DNA of 64,000 bases from Rosistilla carotiformis (GTDB lineage: Bacteria; Planctomycetota; Planctomycetia; Pirellulales; Pirellulaceae). Made by a program: the position numbers and the translations under genes. The stretch is taken from contig NZ_CP036348.1 of assembly GCF_007753095.1 (NCBI RefSeq), forward strand, positions 2,666,001 through 2,730,000, read 5' to 3'. The first letter of the stretch is position 1; every line of letters begins with the position of its first letter. Shown in pieces: positions 9,319-19,100 of this stretch. Below the pieces are notes generated by a model. The model made no database searches, was not told where the DNA came from, and saw only the letters and a program-made list of their open reading frames with translations.

Positions 9319-9933
9319 CTACGGGTAGGGCTGCGCGGGAGCAAATTTCAGAGGATGGGCGAACTGATCGTCGAGCGACGTCCAGAACAATAGCGGCGGC
9401 GTGGGAAGCGCCAGCGTCGCTGGAACGATCTCGACAACGACGCTCGAAAGGACGTTCCAGAAGCTATCGATACCGCGACATCGTGCGGCATCCTCCAAGC
9501 GGACGATCCGCATTTTAGGAGACTCGACATTTGCCGTATCCGCCGTCGGTTCGTCCGCAGCCGCCTGCGTCGTCTCGCACTGGGAACCACTCGTCGAACA
9601 GCAGCAGCACGACTTTTTAGCGGGAGCGTCGTTGGCAGCAACCGCTTCTTTTGAAGCTCTTTGAACGCGAGCGATCAAGAAAGCGGGAGGCAGGACGTCG
9701 TTTTCCGCCGCCCATTGCAGCTTCTCCACATCGCTGTGGCAGCAGCACTTATCCCAGCAGAATTCCGCAGAAGAGCAGCCGCAGGGGCAAGCTTCGCAAG
9801 GGAATCGCCCGGTTTTCTCGGAAATCGGAGCGTAGGTGGGCAAACCGATTATGCCACACGCCAACACAACCAGCAACGTCAGGCAGATGCCACGTCGGGT
9901 TGTCGTCGATCGAATTGGATGAATGAAATCCAA
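9319..9933 (-). CDS. Membrane-anchored Cys-rich protein, probable metal handling
   Basis: 204 residues. A hydrophobic segment (about 14-33) anchors or exports the protein. It is followed by a dense Cys cluster at residues 46-65 (FPCEACPCGCSSAEFCW, then DKCCCH) with Cys at 46, 49, 51, 53, 59, 63, 64 and 65, and then EKLQWAAENDV. A second cluster, SCCCCS, sits near 109-112 with another Cys at 119. The C-terminus carries a hydrophobic stretch. I recall similar CPCGCSSAE proteins next to metal-related genes in planctomycetes, but could not search. Thiol metal binding and delivery to the DUF4198 partner is the likely reading. It is upstream of DUF1559 and DUF4198 on the same strand. Confidence 0.72.
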   Translation of the reverse strand: MDFIHPIRSTTTRRGICLTLLVVLACGIIGLPTYAPISEKTGRFPCEACPCGCSSAEFCWDKCCCHSDVEKLQWAAENDVLPPAFLIARVQRASKEAVAANDAPAKKSCCCCSTSGSQCETTQAAADEPTADTANVESPKMRIVRLEDAARCRGIDSFWNVLSSVVVEIVPATLALPTPPLLFWTSLDDQFAHPLKFAPAQPYP

Positions 9934-10506
9934 GATAGCTTCAATCTACTAAGGCGTGCCAAGTCAGCTCGCTCCTCACGCTTCCGATCCTAATCAAGGC
10001 AGGCCGGTTCGTAAATCACCAGCTTCGTGAAAGGGCCGCGGTATGATGCCGCATCCACCGGCCCACCCTCTCCCTTCACACTGTGCCGGATCGCTCCGAA
10101 AGCAACCGTTGCGTTGCGAAGTTCAGGCTCACGGACAGCGTGCCACGCGACCGCAAAGCGAGCTCGTGGGAGGTCCCTTCCGAAGTTTGTGAACGGAGTG
10201 CAGAGAATCCAACATGGACTAGGAGAAGCTGAGCGCGAAGACACCTTCGTTTGCGAGCACTGGTCCGGACATGGGGCTTGCGCTCGACTCAGCTCGCATC
10301 GTGGTGGGCGAGCGAAGACAAGATGAAATTCTGCAGCCGATTTGCAACGGTGGGTGGAGCCCCGTTGATGCGAATAAAAGGACGATTCAGCACCGCTGAA
10401 ATCTTGTGCTTGATCTTTGTTGGCGAATCGGTTTGGATGTTCCTATCCTCCGGCCAACAGACTGGGGGGACGGACTGCCTGGGGACATACCGCATGAAAG
10501 GCACAG
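9934..10506. other. Intergenic region between Cys-rich protein and phosphofructokinase
   Basis: About 570 bases between divergent genes. It must hold promoters for both sides, but I see no strong -35/-10 pair. The block 9990-10250 is open on both strands, and its minus translation includes AFGAIRHSVKGEGGPVD and ends KLVIYEPACLD. That looks more like a protein remnant or dispersed repeat than random sequence. The ribosome-binding site AAAGG of the next gene is at about 10497. Confidence 0.4.
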
Positions 10507-11826
10507 ATGTATTGCAAAGATGATTTTCATGTCGAACGATTGGGCGAATGTCGATTCGACTCGCCCCTCTTGCCACTGCTCGATTACCGGCAACATTCGG
10601 TCAACTACGTCGAAGAGTCCGACCGAATTCTGGCTGAGAACACCGCTTCGTCGGTCGCGCACTTGCGAGAGACAACCAGCGAACTGTTTGGACTCGAACC
10701 GGCCGGCGCGCGGCGAAAGATCTTCTTCAATCCACCGCACACCCGCGCCGGTATCGTCACTTGTGGTGGCTTGTGCCCTGGACTCAATAATGTCATTCGC
10801 TCGTTGACCAATGAATTGACCTGCCGCTACGGGATCGCTCAAGTACTCGGATTCAGCAACGGATATCAAGGATTGGTCGAACGCTGTAATCGTCCCACTG
10901 TTGAACTGACGCCTCACTGTGTCGCCGATATCCACGAGCATGGCGGCACGATTCTGGGATCTTCCCGAGGGGATCAACGTCCCGAAGAGATCGTCGATTA
11001 TCTCGAAAAATTGGAGATCGACATCCTGTTTGTGATTGGGGGCGACGGCACGATTCGGGGCTCCATGGCGATCGCCGATGAGATTGCCAAACGGGATCGC
11101 AAGATCGGGGTGATCGGGATTCCCAAAACGATCGACAACGACATCATGTTTGCCGACCAGAGTTTCGGTTTCCAGACGGCGCTCAGTCAGGGGACCGAAG
11201 CGATTCGCGCCGCGCATGTCGAAGCTTGCGGCGCGCCCAACGGAGTGGGGTTGGTGAAGTTGATGGGGCGGCACAGCGGCTTCATCGCTTGTTATGCCTC
11301 GTTGGCGGTGAACGACGCGAATTTCGTTTTGATTCCCGAAGTGCCGTTTTCGTTAGAGGGAGCGCATGGTCTGCTCGCCTGTCTCAAACGACGCCTCGAC
11401 GACGCGGGACACGCCGTGATCGTTGTCGCCGAAGGCGCTGGCCAACATCTGATGCAGTCGTCCGGCAAGACCGATGCCTCGGGAAACAGTCGGCTGGGCG
11501 ATGTGGGAGTTTGGCTGAAACAGCAGATCGAAAGCCACTTCACATCCCAAGGAAAAGAGCTGAATCTTAAATACATCGACCCCAGCTATGTCATCCGTAG
11601 CGTGCCGGCGAATCCCTACGACAGCGTCTTCTGCTCGCGTCTAGCACACAACGCGGTGCATGCTGCGATGAGCGGCCGCACGCGGATGGTTGTCAGCCGC
11701 TGGCACACCAAATTCGTCAACGTCCCGATGAGCTTGGCGATTCGCCAGCGAAACTGCGTCGATCCCAACGGGGATCTTTGGATGACGGTCTTGGAATCGA
11801 CCGGCCAGCCGCCGCGTTTTGAATAG
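10507..11826 (+). CDS. pfkA: 6-phosphofructokinase (predicted ATP-dependent)
   Basis: 439 residues, starting at the ATG preceded by AAAGG. It phosphorylates fructose 6-phosphate at C1, the committed step of glycolysis, in the cytoplasm. Seen motifs are GGLCPGLN (87-94), GGDGT (178-182), PKTIDND (206-212) and MGRHSGF (253-259). Gly in GGDGT favours ATP over pyrophosphate, while the Lys in PKTIDND is the residue seen in pyrophosphate enzymes and in plant-type ATP enzymes. The combination therefore points to the long 'group III' ATP-PFK class, and the extra ~75 residues at the N-terminus fit that. It stands alone on the plus strand and ends at a bidirectional hairpin. Phosphoryl donor needs assay; the family call is secure. 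Confidence 0.93.
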   Translation: MYCKDDFHVERLGECRFDSPLLPLLDYRQHSVNYVEESDRILAENTASSVAHLRETTSELFGLEPAGARRKIFFNPPHTRAGIVTCGGLCPGLNNVIRSLTNELTCRYGIAQVLGFSNGYQGLVERCNRPTVELTPHCVADIHEHGGTILGSSRGDQRPEEIVDYLEKLEIDILFVIGGDGTIRGSMAIADEIAKRDRKIGVIGIPKTIDNDIMFADQSFGFQTALSQGTEAIRAAHVEACGAPNGVGLVKLMGRHSGFIACYASLAVNDANFVLIPEVPFSLEGAHGLLACLKRRLDDAGHAVIVVAEGAGQHLMQSSGKTDASGNSRLGDVGVWLKQQIESHFTSQGKELNLKYIDPSYVIRSVPANPYDSVFCSRLAHNAVHAAMSGRTRMVVSRWHTKFVNVPMSLAIRQRNCVDPNGDLWMTVLESTGQPPRFE

Positions 11827-11832
11827 GACCTG

Positions 11833-11878
11833 CAAAACAAAAAACGCTCCGTCGACAAACGCTGACGACGGAGCTTTC
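11833..11878. terminator. Bidirectional intrinsic terminator
   Basis: A nine-base stem, GCTCCGTCG at 11846-11854 against 11866-11874, is flanked by an A-rich run (AAAACAAAAAAC) on the left and TTT on the right. It lies between the convergent phosphofructokinase gene and the minus-strand secreted-protein gene and could serve both. Confidence 0.75.
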
Positions 11879-11968
11879 ATGTGCCGGTGGACTACGAAGT
11901 CCTTGGGTTCTCACGCCAGCCCCAATCGATCTTTTGGATCTGGCACCGCGTGATGTGAACGACGCGTG

Positions 11969-13075
11969 TTAAGGAAGATCGAAGATCTTCAACTGAGGTG
12001 CGTCGCCCGGCTTGCCGATCAGCGCGATGCCTTGCGTATCGCTCAGCTTGTCCATTTGAGTGACATCAACAAGCGATTCGATCTTTTCAAAAGGTTGGCC
12101 AGCCGTCCCGCCGCCACGAACCGGTTCGGTCAGGCCGGGGCCGTCGTCGATCTTTTCGGTGCTGACCTTCATCACGCCGCGTGCAGTGTTGCTGAGCAGC
12201 AAGTGCGTGACGCCTTCCTTCTCATAGACGATCATATCGATTGGGCGATTGCGATTGCCGAGTTCAGCGACCGTCTTGCCACGAACTTTTTCACCGCCAT
12301 CCAACTTGCCGATCGGGAAGTTAACCAATGGCGTGCAAGTGAATCCGGCCAGCAGCGACGGTTCCCCATCGATGTTCAGCGGAACAAAGGTTTGGATCGC
12401 TGCATCTTCGACGCGGCCATGCGCGGCGTGGAAGATCTCGACGTTGGAGACGATCGTGTTGTCGGCGAATGGGAACGGGAACTCAACCACTGCCGAAGGG
12501 GAATCGCCAGCCGACAGCCCCGAGACGATCACCTTGCCATCGAAGTAGGCGACGTCGGTGATCGATTGGTCGCGGAGGTTGCGTTTGCGTCGCCCCTCGC
12601 CACTGATCTTGTCGGCCGGCGGGTTGGGCAGCTGCTTGCGGCCGTGATCGATCTTGTCCAAGTTGATCTTCTGAAACTGGCCGTCGCGATTCATGCGAAC
12701 CAAGCCACAGCGATTGTTTGCTTTCACCGAAAAGGTCACGTTGCCGGTCTCTGGATTGACCGCCATGTCACCAATTTCGAGCGCGTCGGCTTCGGCGCCG
12801 ATCGCTGCGGCTAACTGGCCGCGCAGATCTTTGGGCAGCGAGTTTTGCAGATCGCCATCGACCTGTTTGTCCTCGGTTGCGATCGCGTAAACGGCTGCAG
12901 CCTTCGGATCGCCAATGATCAGAACGCCGGAAGTGGCGAACGTCATTGGGCCCAACGATTGCAGTTCAACGGGGCCAGGAGAAAGTCCACTGGCGGCGTA
13001 GCTTGTCGCCGAACCAAGTGAGATTGCCAGCAGCGCGGCGAGCATGACACCAAACCGACCATTGCGAATCGACAT
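11969..13075 (-). CDS. Secreted protein of unknown function, propeller-like
   Basis: 368 residues with a signal peptide (MSIRNGRFGVMLAALLAISLGSATSYAA split as basic head, hydrophobic core, SYAA site). The mature part alternates short beta-strands and turns: VLIIGDPKAAAVYAI, NPETGNVTFSVK, YFDGKVIVSGL, RPIDMIVYEKEGVTHLLLSNTARGVMKV. This pattern suits a beta-propeller or other repeat beta fold. No catalytic motif is visible. It ends convergently with phosphofructokinase, and the giant gene at 13190 follows it on the same strand direction after 114 bases. I do not recognise the family; conserved planctomycete hypothetical is the fairest label. Confidence 0.7.
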   Translation of the reverse strand: MSIRNGRFGVMLAALLAISLGSATSYAASGLSPGPVELQSLGPMTFATSGVLIIGDPKAAAVYAIATEDKQVDGDLQNSLPKDLRGQLAAAIGAEADALEIGDMAVNPETGNVTFSVKANNRCGLVRMNRDGQFQKINLDKIDHGRKQLPNPPADKISGEGRRKRNLRDQSITDVAYFDGKVIVSGLSAGDSPSAVVEFPFPFADNTIVSNVEIFHAAHGRVEDAAIQTFVPLNIDGEPSLLAGFTCTPLVNFPIGKLDGGEKVRGKTVAELGNRNRPIDMIVYEKEGVTHLLLSNTARGVMKVSTEKIDDGPGLTEPVRGGGTAGQPFEKIESLVDVTQMDKLSDTQGIALIGKPGDAPQLKIFDLP

Positions 13076-13189
13076 CCGACAGATTCCTTGTAACGAGGTG
13101 GGGAGATTTGACCCCGCGAGTATATCACGCCGAATGGGGTCTAGGTAACGTCGCCTGTCTTGAGCACTTCCGTTCCGGTAGGGCCGAGG

Positions 13190-16100
13190 CTAACGAGCCG
13201 GTGGGGCGACTTCATGCAGCGTCGCGCCGACGTCTTCCGCGACGACCAGGATTGCAAACTTCTCGGTTGTCGCGAGTTCTGGTGTGCTGAGCGATGTGTA
13301 ATCGAAACGGCCGCGCAGGTCGGTGTAGCCATCTTTATAAAACCGGATTTGGCCGTCGCGGTGTTTCGCATACACCTTCACATACGCACCGCTGATCGGG
13401 CTGCGGTTGCCGGCCTGCAGCACCTGAACCTGCCCAAACGCTTCGGCTACGTAAGTCGTGAGATTCCCGCCGTAGTAGAAGATCGTTTGCCGCACGCCCT
13501 GTCCGGAGACTTCGACCAGCAGCGTCTGTTTCACCAGTTCGGGCGACAACCGATATTCGAGCGTCCCGCTGGCCGCTTGCAGCGTCAGCGGTTCGCTCGC
13601 ATTGGCGGCGATCATTGCCAATTGGCTGACGTCGTTCTGGATGAACGGCGTCTTGCTGAACAACAGTTCGAGATCCATCGAATAGAAACGGATCTCCGCT
13701 TGCCGAATGTTCTGGTGCCGGATCAGAACGGTATCTTGCCGCAAAGCCAATTCGATCTTCGGCTCGTTGGCCGCCGATTGACTCTGCGCGTTGTCGCGTC
13801 CCCAAACCGAGAGGTCGGCAGCGTCGGCGGTCGGCAGCGCGTCGACGGGACGCTCCGCCCCCGCGATTTCCGCTCCCGACATCAGCACCCGCCGCTGCTC
13901 CAATTGGTTGCTCAGCTCGGTAAACCGCTGACGCCAGCGTGGGATCGGGAAGCCTTGGTAGTTGTCGGCAATCGCTGCAGCCCGCCTGTAATCCTGAGCG
14001 AACAGTGCCAAGTAGGCGTCCAGGTAATCGTATTGCAACTGCGGCGTCGCTTCGTCGCGAGCAACCGCTTCAAACCGCTGGATCGCTTCTTCGATCCGGT
14101 TCTGAATCAACAGGTAATAACAAAGCGCAAGCTGTTGCTCGGTCGAAGGCTTTTGTTGATGCGACAAGACGGTCATCAGATGCCGATACTGCTGCAGCAG
14201 TCGATCGTTCATGATCTCCGGCTGATCGCGAAGCGGATGGATTCGCGACCGGACCAACGGCGCGTATTCCAAGTGCTCGTACAGATCGCGGTCGACAGGA
14301 TCGATCGTCAGCAGATTCGACCGCAACACCGGACCGCAAGCGGCGACAAATTCGTTGTCGTTGGAAATCAGTTCGGTGATCCGCGGTGCATCCTTGTGAT
14401 ACACCGCGTATCCCCAAACGGTTTCATCCCAAACCTGGAATTCGGTCATCGCGCGAAGCACGACGTCGTAGATCGCGCGGTCGCGCAAACGGGGGGCGAC
14501 GTGTGTCCAATCGAGCTTCCGCAGGTTGGCGGTCTTCAAAAAGTTGGCGATCTTCGCGGCGTCGCCACGCAGCGCGATGTATTCCCACGTCTCTTCATCG
14601 ATCTGCGTCGGATGGTCGACGACGCCAAAGGTGCGCGGGTCGCCCGAGGCGAGCGCCATGCCGTCGGCGGAAACGCTGGCCGGATAATGTTTGAACTGGC
14701 CAGCCGATGGGAAGTAGAACTGGTACTCGAGCGTCTGCGTGGCAAACGGTTCCAATTCCAGTTGCCGGCTGTCGGTCTCGCGGCCGCCCCCCAGCGGCAT
14801 CGCGCCGGCGGGGATCTGCCACAGGACATCGATCCGCTGGATCGTAGGAGTCGGGTTGGTCAAGACGATCTGGCCGAGATAGGGCTGCCCAACCAAAAAC
14901 TCCTCCGGCGCGAACGCTGTCGGTTTCTCATCGTCTCGCTCGCTGTCGGCTTCAAAACGTTGGCCGACCAGCACCGGCGAATCCCCATCCAGAGGACGCA
15001 CTTCGCGCAATTGTTCGGTCACGACCGCCACGGGATGTGCCGGCGCGAACTGCGGCTGGTCCTCTCCGGTGGGCAGATCGGCGTCGCTGGCGAAAGGGAG
15101 TCCCGTCGTCGCAAGGGCGATCAACGCGGCGGTCCGCGTTTCGGTGGGGACCAGCAGTTCGCTGCTGACAAAAGGTTGCGTCCGATCGTGCTCCGCAAGA
15201 TGCTGCCAGAACCGACCGACCGGTACGAGGTCGGGTGTTTGTTCGATCCGTCGGATCCGATCGTATTGGCTTTCGGCCCACTGACGCGTGGCGGGCAGCG
15301 GCCGGAAAAAGCCGCGACCGGCAACGCGCTGCAGGTCGCTCTCCCCATAGAACAGGCTCATGTCGGAAGCTTCGTCTTTGGATAGCTGTGCTTCCACTGA
15401 ACGCTTCTTGCGTCGCATCAATTGGCGGACTGCGGACCCCGCTTTTTCATCGGCTTCCATTTCGGGCATTGCGGAGAGCGATTCGGAGACCACGCCGTCG
15501 GCGAATGCATCGCCCATGCCCCCCATGCCCCCTCCAAATCCGAACATCACAGCGCCCCCCTGGTCGTCCAGTTCCAGTCCCAGCAGCGCCGCATCGATCC
15601 GGCTGCGGACCGCGTCGAGGTCTTCGTCTTGAAGTGCGATCCGATTGGCGAACTCGCGCACGACCGCGGCTCGAGCCGAATCGAGCCGCATCGCCAGCAA
15701 CGCTTTTTCAGCAGCGTTTAACTGCTCATATTTCCACAACTGGGTGTAAGCCGACAGATCCTCTTCCAACAGCCAGCGATCGACAAACGTCTTCTCCAGC
15801 TTGTTCTTCAGATAGGGAAGCACGACGGCATCGAAGAAGGGGCGATCCTTGTGATACAGGAACAGATGCAGCTCGTGGCACGCCAAGCGTCCGTAGAGAT
15901 CCAAACGCTCTTCATTGCTCAGTTCATGCCATCGCGACAGCGGTTCGAACTCGATCCATCGTTCGTCTTCGACGACGCTGCTGTACAACCGATACAGATC
16001 GCCGATGGTGGAATAGATCTGCATCCGTGCGGCTCCCAGTTCGCTGAGATCCAAGGGATTCGCTTGCGAAGCGATCAAGACGGCGCGGGTCTGTGACAGC

Positions 16101-19100
16101 CGTTTTGCCGGATCCAAGATCGTTCGCAAACGGAGGTCGTTCGGTTGCAGTTGCGGAAGGTCGCGCGTGACGGTCTGTTGCACGATCGCGATCGGGTCGC
16201 TGACGACGACGCGGATCAGCGAGGCATCGCCCAACGCGTTCAACGGAATCGATAGACGCCCGTTGGCGTCAACTTCCAAGTTTGTCAGCACGATTCCCTG
16301 CGTCGGCAGAAAGTCCCAGCTGGCGGAGAGCGAAAGCGGGTGTCCAAAGGGCTCATTGCGGTGCATCGAATCGGCGGCCATCGGCGGTGCGGCCGCGGCG
16401 CGACTCTCCATCACATCGCCAGCCATCGCATCTTGGCGAGCGTTTTCGGTGGTGTCGGTTTCCCACGGATTGAGGATCAGCGAGGGCTGGGGCAACAGAT
16501 TGCCCGGGTATTTGGTCGCATTGCGACGCCGCAACACATATTGGTACTCCTCGTCCAACCGTCGGTCGCTGACAAAACCGCTGGCCGCGATCACTCGCGG
16601 TTTGATTCGAGGCGAATAATCGTCCAAGCCGAGGGCCGCAGCGGGCGATTCGCCGGGAAGGTAGCGGCCGCCAAACAGATGGACGCGCGAGAGCGGATTG
16701 GCACCGGCCAGCTGAACGACAAAGGCGTCCCCTTCGACAGCCGCTTTGGCGATCGATGTACTGAGCGGCGGTCGGCGTTCCAGTTCGCGCGTCGGGCCCA
16801 TCAAATAATCGCCGGCGGCAACGCCCGCGGTGACGCGGATCGCAAGCGAACGGTTCTGATCGTTGTCGACCAACCGATAATCACCTGCCAGCAGCGATTT
16901 CAGTCGCACCGCACCATCGCGAACCGATAACGCTTCGTCGACGCTGGCGTACGGTTGGCCAGCCCGTTCCTCCCAGATTCGGAATCGATCGGCGTCCCCC
17001 TCGAGATCGCTCGCAGGAATCGCGATCTCGGTCTCCGCCAAGGCGTGGATCTCTGCGGGCCAATGCGATCCCGATTCACGCAGCGACCAATTGCGCGAGG
17101 GCAAGCCGCTGGAGACGGCGGCCAGCGAATCGATGCCCGACAGCGGCCCCAGATGCAGCGTCCCGGTTTCATCGGTTTGCAACGTCACATCGACGTTGTT
17201 GTTGCGGTAGCGATGGCGAAGGCTCAACCGGACCGCTTGGCCGACCAAGGGTTCGCCGCTGCGGCCGCGGGCTTCGATGGACCAACCGCCGTCGTGTCGC
17301 GCCAAAAACAGGTCGGCGATCGCGTCGGTCTTCTCCGTTTCGTTGATCTTCCACGACTTGATCGTCGAAACGTCGACTCGCTCCCCTCCGCTGCGACTGG
17401 GCACTCGGCCACTGACGCTCGCGGTGATCTCTACCGTCCGCCGTGGGACGCGGAATTGGATTTCGAGTTCCCGGTCGAGAGCGAACTCGAGCTCCCGATA
17501 CCGTTTGGTGGTGACGACGCCATCGAGATCGGTCGCGGTCACTTGAACTTCGATGTCTTCGACGAGCTTGGGATCGATCGGCCGATCGGCGACCCACAGT
17601 CGCGGGCGGATCAAGATCTCGGCCAACTTGCCCGGTTGCAATTGTTGCCGATGGGTGTGGAAGCCCGCTTCCAATTTGTAGCTATCGTCGCGGTGGCGGA
17701 ACTTGATCGGCATCGCAATCGCGTCGTCGATCAAAATCGCATCGCGCGTGGTGGTCTCTGCGGCGAAGGGAACGATGATCGTGCCCGATTCATCCGCCGT
17801 AAATTCCTGCGTTCCAATTTGCAGCCGCGCTTGCGATGCAGGTTTTCCATCCTCGCGGAGGACTTGGAAGCGATGCCCCGCCGCGCCGATGGTCTCTGCA
17901 AATCGCAGGTCGCCACGGCGGATCAGGGCACGCGATCGCCGCCCGCCTCCCAACAGATCGACAACCCAGACACCACGCCCCTGAATCTCGGGCAGTTCGA
18001 TCCGCTGGCGATGACGCCGCAAAGCGGGCAAGTCGTACTTCAGCGATCGACTGTGGTTGGCGACCAGTCCATCGAGATCGATCGCCGTGCTCAGCGGTTT
18101 GCGTCCTGCGCGGCAATAGGCTTCGGTGTTGATCCGATAGATGCGGATCATCAACTCGTCGACGTTTTTGATATCGACATGCAACGCTGCCGGTTCAGCG
18201 ACCGATTGGTACTGCGAATTGGTCGCCGCCAACGTGACTTCGACTCGCTCTTGCAACGCCTTCTGTTCTTCCGCCGTCAACAGGGCAAACCATTGGTCGC
18301 GCGGCTCGATCCCGGCCAGCAGCTTCGTTTCGGCAAACAGACTGCGAAGATATTCAGGGCGCAGGTATTGGGCGAAGGCATCGGGCGAAGCGGCATCGCG
18401 GAGAAAGTGTTCCAGATAAGCACGGACCAGCGGTTGGTCGTCGCCGATCGGTGGCAGCATCGCTTGCGACCGGTAGTCGTGGTCCAGTTCCGCGATCGCG
18501 CCGCCGAGGCTGCGTTCGATCAGTTTCGGCAAAACGATCGGACTTTGCCGCGGCAGCGCCAGGTAGTCGAGAAACCGCTGCTTCTGGAACTGTTCATTCT
18601 GTAGATCGGCGGCAAGGCGATGATACAGAACCGACGCCTTCAGGCTGTTGTAAGCATCGGGCAGCGTCCGGACAAACTCTTCGGCACGCTGTAGATAGTC
18701 TTGGTAGACCTCAGGTTGTTGGCTCGGATCGCTGTCGGCCGACGGACGCAATCGCAGCAGGATCGCGGAAACAAGTTCATCGTCGCTGGCGACTTCTTTG
18801 ACCTGCTGGCGGACTTGTCGCAATTCATCCAGCGTGAGGACGTCGTGCACCGGAAGATCGCCAAACATCCGGTCTTGTGGACGCCGCTGTTGCAGTTCGG
18901 CGACCACAAGATCGACGATTCCGGGGAGCCCCGGTTGGTCGAGACGTTCCAACAACCAACGCAAGGTCTTGGGGGAGACGACGTCTTCGGGTTGCTCCAC
19001 TTCAGTCCAGATCTGCACCAACCTTCGCAGCCCCGCGGGTGTGAGCGTCTCGCGGCGCTTGGCAGCTTCGAGCAACAGTTCATCGCCATCGATCAACGCC

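Noticed and set aside
13160-15385. Plus-strand open frame of 741 codons
   Set aside because: It lies antisense to the giant secreted-protein gene; the translation is Arg/Gln/Val-rich with no domain, as expected for the third-position GC pattern of the real strand.
16955-18604. Plus-strand open frame of 549 codons
   Set aside because: Also antisense to the giant gene; no signal peptide, domain or ribosome-binding site, and low-complexity composition.
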